Shown in pieces: positions 33,830 to 45,806 of a stretch of 64,000 nucleotides of DNA. A model generated the notes under the pieces. The model made no database searches. It was not told the DNA's origin and saw only the letters and a list, made by a program, of their open reading frames with translations. Location of the stretch: the NCBI GenBank assembly GCA_015680685.1, contig MNCI01034258.1, positions 31,094-95,093 of the forward strand, given 5' to 3'. The stretch comes from Gnetum montanum. Lineage: Eukaryota > Streptophyta > Gnetopsida > Gnetales > Gnetaceae. The translations under genes and the position numbers were made by a program. Within the stretch, counting starts at the first letter, position 1; every line of letters begins with the position of its first letter.

Positions 33830-34990
33830 ATTAAGCTTACTTGCCATCCTACTCAATGCATCTACTACTTTGTTAATCTTGCCAGGCCTATATTTAATAG
33901 TGAAATCAAAATTAGCAGGCAGCTCCAACCATCTATGTTGTTGCAGGTTCAATTATGGTTGACTCATAAGATATTGAAGGCTCTTATGGTTAGTTCAAAT
34001 AGTAACTTGCTCCCCATATAGATAATGTTGCTAAATCTTCAATGCAAAGATCACAACATCCAATTCTAGATCATGCATGGGATATCTAGTTTCATGTGGC
34101 CTCAATTAACGGGATGCATAAGCCACAACCTATCAATCTTGCATCAACACACAATCAAATCCATCCCCGGAAGCATCTGTACTAATATCATATGGATGTC
34201 ATGGTGCAAGAGATATTAGCATAGGAGCAGTGACTAATTTATGCTTCAACTTCTCAAATGTAGTATAACAAGCTAGGCCCCAAGTAAAGTTAGCCTCCTT
34301 CCTTAATAATTAGGTCAAAGGAGATGCTACGCAAGAGAAATGTTCCACAAACCTTTGGTAATATCTTGCTAATCCCAAGAAGCTTCGTACCTCCACTACT
34401 GATTGTGGCCTTGGCCAATCATGAATGACTGCAATCTTTGTAGGATCTACAGAGATACTAGCTCCTGACACCACATGTCCCAATAACTGAATCTTTGATT
34501 ATCAAAATGAACACTTGGATGACTAAGTATATAATTGGTAATCCCTCAAAGTTTGTAAGATATTCCATAAGTGCTTTGCATGCAATTGCTCATGAGGAGA
34601 ATATACTAAGATATCATTGATGAACATAATCACAAACTAATCTAGGAATGGACACATCACATTGTTCATGAGGTGCATGAAAACTACTGGTGCATTTGTC
34701 AACCCAAAGGGTAGCGCCAAAAACTCATAGTGGCCATACCGTGTTCTAAATGTTGTCTTTGATACATCTTGCTCACAAACCTGCACTTGATGATACCCAG
34801 ACTTGAGATTAGTCTTTGAGAATATATGAGCTCCCTGAAGTTGATCCAACAAGTCATCAATGTGTGGTAGAGGACATCTATTTTTCACAGTCACTTGGTT
34901 TAATTGCATGTACTTTATGCATAATTGCAAATCTCCATCCTTCTTTTTAACAAATAGCACAGGTGCACCCCCACGGTGATACACTAGGAT
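33830..34990 (-). pseudogene. pol: Reverse transcriptase and RNase H of Y
   Basis: RT reads [44 protein letters not shown] and [13 protein letters not shown]. The catalytic motif is FINDILVYS instead of FIDDI, losing one Asp. RNase H reads ISTDASGDGFDCVL, VAYASR and YGEQVTI.TNHKSLQYLM. It ends KVVDALSRM. Order and motifs are those of plant Ty3/gypsy. Stops and small shifts throughout. Confidence 0.92.
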
Positions 34991-35499
34991 GAATAAGGCC
35001 TTTATCTAGCAAATCTTGTAGCTGAATCTTTAGCTCTACTAGCTCTACAAGAGACATCCTATGTGGAGCCCTTGAAATAGGCTTTGTAATAGGTTTAAGT
35101 TCGATCTCAAATTCAATCTCTTGCCTAGGTGGAAAACCTGGTAATTTAGACTAGAATACATCAAGGAATTCATGAACCATAGGAATTTTATCCATCTCCA
35201 CCATATCTATTTTATATATTGTAGCCACAAAACATTCATTCCCTTTTTGAAGCATCCTATGGTACATCCAAGAGGTGACCAAAGCTAGGTACATAGTTGT
35301 TGGATGAGTTTGTACCTCAATTAGAGCACCATCAATTGATTGTAATTATAGGAGCTTTTGTCAATAGTTCAAACTAGCATTGAACCATGATAATCAATCC
35401 ATCCCCAAAATTACAACATACACCCCAAGAACCATAACATTTAAATAACTAACCCATTGCACACCTTCCAATTCTATTGGCACATTCCTACACACTTGA

Positions 35500-35790
35500 T
35501 CAACTCAAGTTTCATGACCCCCAGCAGAAGATACTATCAACCTAAGAGAAAGAAAATGGCAGAAAAAGCTACATGATGTGCAACCATAGGATCTATGAAA
35601 GAATGGCTAGCATCTGGATCAAATAAAATTAACATAGCAAAGCCGAAAATCATACATCCATCTCCATCATTGTGTTTGGCTACACATCCAAAGGCTAGTT
35701 TGTTAAGGCATAGACTCATCCTAGAGTCCTCTAGTCCCCTCCTCTGGGCTGACTGACTACTGTGCCCCATCCACCTTGAATTAGAGGTCG
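35500..35790 (-). pseudogene. Protease region of Y
   Basis: ILFDPDASHSFI aligns with the retropepsin signature LFDSGASHSFI, with Ser-Gly changed to Pro-Asp, so the active site is lost. It lies between the gag knuckle and RT as expected. Confidence 0.75.
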
Positions 35791-36900
35791 TTGTCCTTGT
35801 CCTATGCCTTTTCCACTATTCCCTACTTACTTTGGGCACTTCCAAGCCTAATGCCCTAGCTACCCACATGCAAAATAGTTTTGGCAATCCCTTTGCAGAT
35901 GACTAGGCTACCCACATCTATAACAAAGAATAGCTCCATGACCAACTCCAACAGTAGGACCATGAGCGGGTGTTGGGCACTCTCCTCCATGGCCATGAGC
36001 TTTCTTAGAGGGGCTAAGCCTCTCTCTAGATGTCAGTCCTCTCTTCTACCCTTGTCGCCTCTCTCTACACGTTGTATTCTCCTCTCTAAATCTGTGGAGA
36101 CTGCTCTAGCTTCATCATAGGAAGTTAATCTGAGAGGTAATAGGTGATCCTTCAAAGATGGTCTCAAGCCTCAAACAAACCTATTCAACCATGCTTAATA
36201 ATATGTCTTCATCTAGGATACATCACTACTCAGCTTAGAGAAATGAGTGCCATACTCCACCATAGATCAACTACCCTAATACAAATGGTAAAATTCATCC
36301 TCCTTGGCTTGTGCATATTGGGTAGACACATAACGACCTTTGAAAGATGCTATAAAATCATCCCATACCACCTCTTGACCAGTCCATCCCTCGGCCTGCT
36401 CTTCAGTCACCCACCAATGCCAAGCAGTACCAACTAATTGATAAACTGCCAAGTGCATTTGTTGAACTAATGAACAATCCATCAAATCAAAAGCTTTTTG
36501 AAATTCCTCCAACCATTCTATAGCCACAGTGGGATCCTTAGTTCCATCAAATTTCAAAGGTCCCAATTTTTAAAACTGCTCCATGAGTTCCCTATTGATA
36601 GGTTGCCTATTTTCTTCTCCTGAGCCTCTACTACCACTACCACTTCCCACTTCCCACTTCCCTGATCATGGGAATAGGAGTAGGAGCATCACTAGCTACA
36701 ACATGCTATTGTAGGATCTGTAACAATTGTTGTATAAGCTCTAGTTTCCTATTTGCAAGACCACAAATATATGTCTGAGGAGGATGATCTTGTCCATTAT
36801 TAGGCCCTTTTGGTCTATGAGCCCCACCAGCACCATGACCACATCTACTATACATCTTTGTAACCTGAAATTACACAAATGGGTGAGTACCCCCACCATC
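35791..36900 (-). pseudogene. gag: gag of Y
   Basis: The capsid-like part (36566-36276) reads FDGTKDPTVAIEWLEEFQ, FDLMDCSLVQQ, ALLVGTAWHWW-like (QLVGTAWHWW) and WDDFIASFKGRYV, the standard chromovirus gag pattern. A knuckle CYRCG.PSHLQRDC lies near 35900, with a second, degraded one after it. Start codon not certain. Confidence 0.85.
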
Positions 36901-36920
36901 ATACCACATTGGAGTAAAAT

Positions 36921-36936
36921 AGCTTCAATACTACAA
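36921..36936 (-). other. Probable primer binding site of Y
   Basis: On the minus strand, TAGTATTGAAGC next to the LTR end matches TGGTATCAGAGC (initiator tRNA-Met) at 8 of 12 positions. Weak alone, but correctly placed. Confidence 0.5.
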
Positions 36937-39643
36937 TGTAACACCCTGCCTTGGCTTAAGGTAGGATGATGCCTAGGATTGAGTAATCTTAGCACGGAAG
37001 CATGATAACTAGAACCAATAATGTGCAGAAGACATGATAATAAAAAAAATTCAAATGGTACAGAACTTTCCTACCATACCAAAAACTAAACATACATATC
37101 ACATTATAAAAATGCATGTCTCTACATAAAGCAAACTATACACTGCTCTACGAAAATACAAAAAAAAAAACCACATAACCCTCATTATCGTATATAGAAG
37201 AGTACAGAAAGTTCCATACAAGGGTATCTAGTACACACTACTATACATGAAAATAGACATCAACCAGGCACAAAAGATTTTCCCCTCCTCTACCCTTCCT
37301 CTTCATGCTCGTCTAGGCTCCTGCACCTTTCACCTATAATTAAATAAAGTTAGTAGATAATTGAGTGGGAAGCCTTTGCACTTCCCCTACTAGATGGTTG
37401 AAAAGTGTTGCATTAGAGGAATCAAGTGAGGTACAAGGCAACTTGAAACATTGTTAGTCTTATGCATGTTCAAAACAACACACACCATATCACCCATAAA
37501 GCTAACATACTATCATACAAGCACACAATCACAGACAAAGCTATGGTCCGACATCATCTATCATGCCCATGTCATCACACCCATGATATACCATAAATAG
37601 TCCATGATCCACTCAATCATAATCCCAACAGAACACCTATTCTTAATGATATGACTCACAAACCAATACTATCACATACATAACCCATGTGGTTGCTAGC
37701 ATATTCATGCTCAGTGTAGCATGTGAAATGTTGTCATGAGTACTCATAAAAGCCATTGCCTATAGGTCTTTTATTTATCCAACTGGTGCTAGGGTCCATC
37801 AACCTGTGACTTGCAACCACTAACGTTTTGCATGATTGGCGATAGGAATGAACACACCTATGTCATAGACTAGTCATATGGATAATCACACCTATGCTCT
37901 CCCACTCATAGGATGAGGCTTGAGATAGGAGCCTCACTAATGCATCATAGTGGGGTCTATCCATACTACCTCTAGGGTGCCTCATCACCAATCGGTCCAC
38001 ACCCTCATGCTAGCACCACCCACCAATGATCGTCATAAGCGTCATCACAAAAACATATACATAATCCTGCTAGCTTAAGCCAACACATGTCATAAGCACA
38101 ACCCATCCAACCAAACATAACTACACAGATCCACCCCTAATAGTTACAGTCATTCCATGAAAAACAATACCATGATGCAATTGGACAACATGAAGACCTC
38201 AATATGACAAAACAAAATCATATTTCTCAAAAGACATGTACTTCCATACAAATAAGCACTATAATAACCTTCAAAATGATATATGGCCAAAGAGAAAAAT
38301 AATCCCATGATTAGAAAGTACTTTCCACAATGATCCCAATGATACTAATTTTACCTAAATTGGACTCTTGGAAGCAAAGTTATGCGTGTTCAAAATTTGA
38401 TTAATAAAATAATATTTAATTAATATTTGGAATGCCCAAAAATGCTCATGCTCGAATAGGCCCACAAATAGCATATTCTAATCATACAAGGCTCATCAGC
38501 ATCACATATCATATTCTACAAGTCCACATCATCCCATACATCCCATATATATTAATAGAAAATTCATAACCAAAATTGTACAATTTTGAAAAAATGAAAA
38601 ATAACATGCCTACGCTTAGACTTTGAGCTATCCACCCCACATGCCCCCATCACGTGATCATATACACTAATCCAACATAAAAATATAGGGAAAAGGTAAA
38701 GACAACCACCAATTAAAATTGTTGGGGCAGAAAGGCCGAAACAAGTAGAAAATCTTCAAAAATTTGGTAGGACTCCATTTCACTCCCAACAAGTTCTACA
38801 CCTACGTAGAAATGACCGCAGCAATCCCAAATCCAATTTTAGAACAAGCAGAAAAGTGTCCACAAGGCTCAAAATCTAGAAAAAGAAGAGAGCAGAAAGA
38901 AAAATGAAAGAAAACAAACTCCTTTGCATTTTTGTTTTTGTAAACAGAAGAAAAAAGTAGAAATAAAAACGCAATTTTAGTACCAAGCAGTGGTGGAGGT
39001 AGTGAAAAAAACAAATAACATAAAAGCAAAACTATGCTTTAAGCGTATACACACACGTAACCCTTTTTTTTTGCTCCGTGAGCCCACGTCATGTGCTAAC
39101 ATTACTTGTACTTTTGTGATTTTTGTTTTTTTAAAAACTTTTTTTATTCTTTTTTTTATGAAATAATTTTCATAAGTTATTTTTATTTTTTGTCTCGGCC
39201 ACTAATACCATAAACTTTCATCATGTGTAACAGACACACTAGGACTCCAAATCAAAATCCGTTTGAACCTACAAGATCCTTATCAAACACTCTACACATT
39301 CACATGCCAAAACCACACCCAAACATCATGCAACATAAGGCTATAGTACAAATGCTTACATACCAAAATCACACATAAGGCATAAAAACATACTGGATAG
39401 GTGCTCTTGTACCCCAATCTAACACCCCTGCCAGCAACATCGCCTGTCTAACACATCACATAGGGTTAGTGTACATAATAATGTTAGTTAAGCATGTAAA
39501 GACATCATAATTGTAACATAAAAATGAAGCCTCACAACATATAAAATACATTAAGTTGTTGCCGAAAACCCATTGGGACTCCACATGTAATGTCTAAATC
39601 ATAAGTGTATGACCATACCTACTAGCTCTGGTGGGGTGTAACA
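36937..39643 (-). repeat. Y 5' LTR
   Basis: 2,707 bp, TGTAACACC to GGTGTAACA, collinear with the split 3' LTR. It ends at the AGAGT target copy (39644-39648). Confidence 0.94.
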
Positions 39644-39648
39644 AGAGT

Positions 39649-40490
39649 AGTCATCATTACAAAGAGAGGTACAATATTATATTTCCATAATATTAATATC
39701 AGTATTAGTTATGAAAAGTGAATCTATTTGTAAAAGATTCTAAGGTATCCATGTTGTATTACGAACGAAGCGAAATGTCAACATAACCAAATTCTAACAT
39801 GGTATCATAGAAAATCAACATGGTATTAAAGCACATCAACAAAGGTTATCACTTAGTATGAAATGCAAGAGGTTTTACAATTAAGAAAAGTGGACACTAC
39901 AAAGCTTCAATTAAGAAAGCTAAGTTCATAAGGAAGTTATGAAGAATTAGAAGATAAGAGGAAATTGGACTAAAATATGGTAAAGTTGATTTTTGATAAT
40001 AGTGGTGGAGCTATGCGAAAACCTAGAATACTAAGAGGATCTACATCAAGAAAGTAAATCTGAAGGATTATCTATAAATTAAGTATGAAAAGGCATGTAT
40101 TAGGGGAAATCATGCTTCTAAATAATCATAAAACTACTATAGAAATCATTATTTTGTCAAGAAGAAGTGAAACAAAATGAAAATTAAAAGAGAATAAAGT
40201 TGAGGAAGGCAATTAAAGAGTAGCTAACATACAAATTTGAATATGCAAGAATCAGAGACTATGAGCTGCACTCATAGGCACAAATTTGCATCATTTTCCT
40301 ACTTGATGAGGCTCACATTAAGAAAAGAGTTGTAGTTGTTCAAGTGCTAAGAAGGAGAATTTATTGTGCTAGAGCATAAATATGGAAGGATATATCAACT
40401 AACAATTTATTTTTAAAAATAACAAGTTGGTACTATTACGATAAATATCGTCATAATATAAGATTTGACACAACCTAATATGGAACTAAG
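39649..40490 (+). repeat. Block X, copy B, right part
   Basis: Resumes block X after Y (AGTCATCATTACAAAG onward). The first ~130 bp match copy A (4917-5051); the rest has no counterpart here. Two TGGTATYA-like motifs (near 39800 and 39821) recall a tRNA-Met primer site but are not placed convincingly. No gene recognised in 39780-40490. Confidence 0.6.
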
Positions 40491-41357
40491 TGATGAGTGG
40501 CGAGGTACCCCTACACTCAACCATACGAATATGAGTGTTCACGCATGATCTGATCGAACTCCATAGACGAACTAGTTGTGGTATTTAGATTGTTACATGT
40601 TGATTGTAGTTCACTATCTTCCCACCTGCACTAGTATGTACTTTTTCACGTATGGTTTAGTCCAGAGTGAGGTGTATGATGTGGTCCTAACTAGTGCTAC
40701 TGCTAGGGATAATGGAAATAACTTTGTTTAAGCTAATATGGAAATGGTGAAGAGAGTCTAAGCTAGCCTAAGTGTGATGAGCATTTTCCCCTTAATCATC
40801 CGTACACATCTTGGACCTCATGTACTACTGCTGGGATTACTAAGCACATGTCCTAGGTACGCTACTGGGATACCAAGTAGTCACACTTAAATGCTCGTGA
40901 TTAAGTCATACTCAGTCCACATTAACATAATGAAATGTAAATGTCAAGAAAGTAAATATTAACTAAAGAAAATAGTAAATAACAATTAAAGAAATTAAGA
41001 GTTAAGTTGATGCTGCAATGATGATGTAATCTTGATCTTTATTGCCAATCATGTGCATGTCCAAGTACATCACACAAATAAAGGTGTCATACAATTACAA
41101 TCATTACACTACGGGCATGCATTGGGGGAAGAAGTTGAGAGGAAAAAAATGAACAAAAAGAATCTACTTCTATGACCTACTTACTAGCTAAAACTTACTG
41201 CCTTCTTGTGTGCCCAAATGTGGTATTTATATGCTTACACAAGAACCACGATATCACGTATATGATATTGTTAGCCAGGCCACAATATTGCATACCCGAT
41301 ATCATGGATCCAATATTGCGGGTGTGATATCAGAGCCTGACAAATCATGGTTCGTCA
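40491..41357 (-). repeat. 3' LTR of E2 (alpha subtype)
   Basis: 867 bp, TGATGAGTGGCGAGG to GGTTCGTCA. It contains CACCTGCACTAGTATG and the GATATC-type U3 array (41250-41345). The minus-strand PPT (41358-41395) is degraded to ATGGAGATA. Confidence 0.9.
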
Positions 41358-41602
41358 TATCTCCATGATTGAATGAAAACTTGTCCTCGAGTTGAACAAA
41401 ATGAGAAGAAGCCCAATTGATTACCTAGTGGATAGGTATGGGATTATTGACTGACTAGAAATTTATTCATGTCATAGTGGAGAATTGAATATGAAAAAAT
41501 TGGGACACAGACACAAAATTACAGAATTTATTAGAACTCATGTGGTTCCTCCATGGGTCTCTTCCCCTTGTCTTGTGCTCTAGGTTTTGGAAGTTGATGG
41601 CT

Positions 41603-42745
41603 CTAAAGGAGTGCCTGGAGCTTTCCCTCTTTGATTCGGGGGTCCTGTGCCATCCATGTTGATGCTCCAATGTTTGATAGAGTTGGCACCTCCCATGAAC
41701 ATGGTAGTTGCAGGAACATCTGGTTGGCCTTGACATACCAAGCTGCAAATAGTTGTTGTTCCTCTTCATAGGCTCTGGCTTTGTCCTTGCAATCTTGGTA
41801 ATCCGTAAGCTATCGAGCCAAGTCTGCCATGACATCCTTTTATCCCTAGTAGCTAGCCTTGACCACCTCTAATTCAACATTTGTCACTTCTAATTTTTGT
41901 AGCATCTTCTTGTGCTCAGCAAATTCTATTTCATATTTCCTGTAGGTGGTTGCTACCTGCTTCTCTAGCTCTGTTCTCGGGTGTCTTGCTGTTAACATGA
42001 CTAAGTTGGCATACTGCATGTTTGCCAATTCCACGTACTTCATAAGATCTTGTATCTGTAGGTCCCAGCTTTTGAGCTCTGCTTGGTGGATAAATGCATA
42101 AGTATCCAATATGGCCCGCCAGTCAGTGTTTTGAGCACTAAGAGTGTTGATATGGGCCTTGGCCATATGGATTTCTTTTTCAACTACTTGCTTGTACATC
42201 CCCACCTGGTCCCTAAAGTGTTCCTTTAGCTTTTCATGTCGCTTGGCCTTGTTTTGCCACGTGCTTATTTCAATTGCTATCTTTTGATGGATTGCGCACA
42301 CCTTCTCCATTAAAAGGGTCCAATTCTCTCTAGCCAAGTGATTTATGTCTTGATTGACCTTGATTAATTGTTCTCACAACTGCTAAATTTTTTTTTTGAG
42401 AACCTTCTTTTGTTTTTCCACAGTGGTCAATCGAAGATTTTCTGCGGAAAGCTGTTTATTCTCCTCTTACAAGGCCTTAAGTGCTTTGACATGTGCATAT
42501 GTTTGTGCTTGTGCCTTAGAAGTATCCCAATCGGCCTTCTCTTTTTCTTCTACCACTTTCTTATTTTTTGCCAACAATTTAGTAAGTTTCTTTGTCCTGA
42601 AAGACTGTAGTTGGTCTACGGGGATAAATCAAGATGGGTCTTCCTGTGTAGCTTGCAAGGTGATGAGCCTTTCTTAGAGTCTTTCCAACTCTACCTCTAC
42701 ATGGTCGACCTTGATCTCTGCCATTACCAACTTCCCTTTGGTGGT
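41603..42745 (-). pseudogene. ORF2 of E2, C-terminal coiled-coil part
   Basis: One of the longest open stretches of ORF2 in the window: about 163 codons open at 42337-41846, then the same frame continues to a stop at 41603. Features: MEKVCAIHQKIAIEIS, KLKEHFRDQVGMYKQ, EKEIHMAKAHINTLSAQN, ELEVVKASY, EEEQQLFAAWYVKANQMF. Heptad-rich coiled coil throughout. The N-terminal globular region is absent: a leader sequence joins directly at about 42745 before TTKGKLVMAEIKVDHVE. This indicates an internal deletion. Confidence 0.82.
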
Positions 42746-42820
42746 GGTGATGTAGTAATGATGATTACCGAAGGTGCAGGGGTTAGGAAATGAGCGCATA
42801 CGCGATATCACAGATTAAGG

Positions 42821-43585
42821 GATCCTGGGAGTCCCTTAATCTATTTACAGATCGCTGGAAATGAACCACATAGGGCTCTTCTTGACTCAGGTTCCGGAGT
42901 CAACTTAATTTCACAAAAGATGTATCATGCTTAGAACCTGCCCCAACTCAAGAAGAGAAACTTTCAACTAGAGCTGGCAGACCGATCCATCACCATTCCC
43001 TTGGGATTGGTGGAGGACATCATCACCACTGTGTGTGGTTGGTCCTACCCAGCTGACTTTCTGGTGATCAAAGTGAACAACAATGAAGGGGACTTCCCAA
43101 TTATAATGGGAAGGACATGGCTAAGCACAGTAGATGCATGCCTTAGGATCCACGATCTTTTCTTGGAAATCTCTAAGGTAAACATATGTGGAAAGATTGA
43201 GAAGAGGAAAGTTCCATGCATCACATACAGTGATTCATCGGGTGATGACATGGAGGGATGCTCATCTCCTCCATGCAGTAGGTGTGCCCTTGAAACTTTG
43301 CAACAAAGATGCCTATATGTAGCAACCACACAAGAAGTAGTAGACACCCCGTGGTTGACAGCTACTTGTAGGAGCAGAAAAACATGCATGGAACGAACTG
43401 AGGAAACTCATGTTAACAATGAAAGCATATATACATTGGAACATGAGCGTCAGCAACTTCCACCCCTGAATCTAAGATCATCAATTGGGAGAAGTTGGGC
43501 ACTTCTTAGAAATTCAAATAGACGCTCATTATTTCGGATCTCTCCCTTACAACTCAGTCATGGGGGAGATGGCCACCTATGCTAA
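42821..43585 (+). pseudogene. Retropepsin-like protease of E3
   Basis: Frame from 42821 with one stop (HA*NL). The active-site motif LLDSGSGVNLIS has Asp at 42884-42886, followed by PLGLVEDIITTVCG and FPIIMGRTWLSTVDA, equal to the second conserved part of plant gypsy proteases (ILGRPFL.T). The frame is then open to 43585 with a Cys-rich segment and ends LSHGGDGHLC. No RT follows; the leader begins at once. A retropepsin would cleave the Gag polyprotein. Near-identical to E4 protease. Confidence 0.87.
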
Positions 43586-45065
43586 CCATATGGGGCCCTC
43601 AGTTCTTTTAAGTTTTTGTTTTACACATTTTTGTTTTACAACGTTTTTGTTTTACACATTTTTGTTTTACAACGTTTTTGTTTTACACATTTTTGTTTTA
43701 CAAAGTTATTTAACTTTTCTAATTTTTGTTTTACAACATCGTTACACTTTTCCATTTTTTGTGTGAGTGTGTGTGTGTATCCACCCTGTAAGTTTGTCCC
43801 ATAATAAGTGTTTGGACTGATGGGATGAACTGTTTTCATATTGATTGCTAATGTTTGGTTTTTACCTTTAAGTTACAATGTTGATACTAAGGTATGTTTC
43901 TTTTGATATGGCAGGCAATGAGATCACTTCATCCATCCATCCACCAATTTCTATGGTTTCTCTTGGCTTGGAAATGTACAGTCCCCTTCTAATAAGAACT
44001 TTAATGAATCGGTGACTAGGTATTTCTCAAACTAAGGAAGGACTTAAGGATTGCAAAGGGTGTGACTTCAAGGGAACTCGATGCTTTTGTGTTGGTCATT
44101 CTCTTAGGTGTTTGGATGTTTCTTCTTGAGTTTTCTTACTATTCCGATGTTACCCAATTATTGGAAGCTGAGACAATAAAAATAAGCAATCTTTGCATGG
44201 TGTGGTTCTCACGCATAAAAACACAAAACAAAAAAAAGAAAAAAAGAAAAAGAAAAGAAAAGTGAGAATTCAAAGCACACCCCTTAGATGAAATAAAATT
44301 TGGGCTACAAGCACTGGTTATGGAACCAAAAGTGTTCCCTCTAACTAAGGCCCTTCTCGCTTCCCATTGTCTCCTTTGTTTCATTGGAATGTGGTGGCTC
44401 TTTGAAGCTGCATCCTTGTTATCCAAGTGGATGGTTTAGCTAAATGCATTGATGCGACATCACTGGAAGTGGTTGGTTTGAGGCCGGAGTTGGAATGAGA
44501 CTTGCCAAGTCACATTAATCATCAAATACACAAGGGGCTGTACACCACCTTGTTCTTGAGATTCCATTTCACTCTCTTCTCTCCTCTCCATCCTTCTCTC
44601 CACTATTCACCTCATTGCCGGTTGTATCATTGGTGTATATATTTTGGTTGATGCATTGTTTTCTTTTCGGTAAATTCTTGTAGTTAAGACTTTAACTCTT
44701 GTTCCAAAAGACATTCCTAGAGCATATGGACTCTTTGAATGTGGGTCTGTCAGGGCATTAAGGGCATGAGCCTGCTTTGGGGAGGACCCACTGACATTCC
44801 TATTTAGTGCATTCGTTAACTTCTTTTCCTTAACATTTTGCAATTAATTATTATTTTGTTCATTACCATCTTGACATCTAGTTCCTTGATGTTTTCAGTT
44901 GTCCCTTTTTATCTATCTTTCTTACTCCTTTCCCTTCTTCATTCTAACGCTACCGGAGGTTCACGATTAGTCATGGGGGTACGGGACCCACTTTTTTAGA
45001 TTTTCTCCTAGCCCCAAATTTTTTGATTTTCTTCCTAACCCCTGCACCTTTGGTAGTCATCATTA
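43586..45065 (+). other. Leader of E3
   Basis: Non-coding. A 31-bp unit (GTTTTTGTTTTACACATTTT...) is repeated three times at 43622-43714. Conserved blocks: GTGTGACTTCAAGGGAACTCG near 44061 and CCTGCTTTGGGGAGGACCCA at 44771-44790. A second PPT-like run, GATTAGTCATGGGGGTACGG, lies at 44965-44984. The sequence up to CTAACCCCTGCACCTTTGG is repeated inverted in E4. Confidence 0.75.
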
Positions 45066-45806
45066 NNNNNNNNNNNNNNNNNNNNNNNNNNNNNNNNNNN
45101 NNNNNNNNNNNNNNNNNNNNNNNNNNNNNNNNNNNNNNNNNNNNNNNNNNNNNNNNNNNNNNNNNNNNNNNNNNNNNNNNNNNNNNNNNNNNNNNNNNNN
45201 NNNNNNNNNNNNNNNNNNNNNNNNNNNNNNNNNNNNNNNNNNNNNNNNNNNNNNNNNNNNNNNNNNNNNNNNNNNNNNNNNNNNNNNNNNNNNNNNNNNN
45301 NNNNNNNNNNNNNNNNNNNNNNNNNNNNNNNNNNNNNNNNNNNNNNNNNNNNNNNNNNNNNNNNNNNNNNNNNNNNNNNNNNNNNNNNNNNNNNNNNNNN
45401 NNNNNNNNNNNNNNNNNNNNNNNNNNNNNNNNNNNNNNNNNNNNNNNNNNNNNNNNNNNNNNNNNNNNNNNNNNNNNNNNNNNNNNNNNNNNNNNNNNNN
45501 NNNNNNNNNNNNNNNNNNNNNNNNNNNNNNNNNNNNNNNNNNNNNNNNNNNNNNNNNNNNNNNNNNNNNNNNNNNNNNNNNNNNNNNNNNNNNNNNNNNN
45601 NNNNNNNNNNNNNNNNNNNNNNNNNNNNNNNNNNNNNNNNNNNNNNNNNNNNNNNNNNNNNNNNNNNNNNNNNNNNNNNNNNNNNNNNNNNNNNNNNNNN
45701 NNNNNNNNNNNNNNNNNNNNNNNNNNNNNNNNNNNNNNNNNNNNNNNNNNNNNNNNNNNNNNNNNNNNNNNNNNNNNNNNNNNNNNNNNNNNNNNNNNNN
45801 NNNNNN
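45066..45806. other. Assembly gap (741 N)
   Basis: All N. It lies between the E3 leader and its LTR, within a region that is inverted-repeated next door. True length and content are unknown. Any reading frame crossing it is meaningless. Confidence 1.

Larger units (their letters stand above)
23658..39643 (-). mobile_element. Y: chromodomain Ty3/gypsy element (Tekay/Del-like), nested host of copy 2
   Basis: TGTAACACC...GGTGTAACA termini with AGAGT target copies on both sides. The two LTRs are ~2.7 kb each; the left one is split by copy 2. On the minus strand the internal region runs gag, protease, RT, RNase H, integrase, chromodomain, then a polypurine tract. Long LTRs plus a C-terminal chromodomain point to the Tekay/Del chromoviruses. 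All coding parts are broken by stops and shifts. Confidence 0.93.
40491..42790 (-). mobile_element. E2: 3' part of a minus-strand Athila-type element
   Basis: Holds 3' LTR, PPT and the C-terminal part of ORF2, then a stretch found in the leader of E3 and E4 (GCAGGGGTTAGGAA at 42776-42790). It ends against plus-strand E3 sequence. GCGCATACGCGATATCAC at the junction resembles the U3 array. The rest of the element is not present. Confidence 0.8.

Noticed and set aside
39790-39835. TGGTATCATAG and TGGTATTAAAGC as a tRNA-Met primer site of a copia element in block X
   Set aside because: No clear LTR end adjoins either motif and no gag or pol follows.
41467-41835. 122-codon minus-strand frame beside ORF2 of E2
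   Set aside because: The frame matching ORF2 of other copies (EEEQQLFAAWYVKANQMF) is a different one over the same bases.
43616-43804. Phe/Cys-rich hydrophobic frame (membrane-like)
   Set aside because: Produced by a T-rich 31-bp tandem repeat in a leader.
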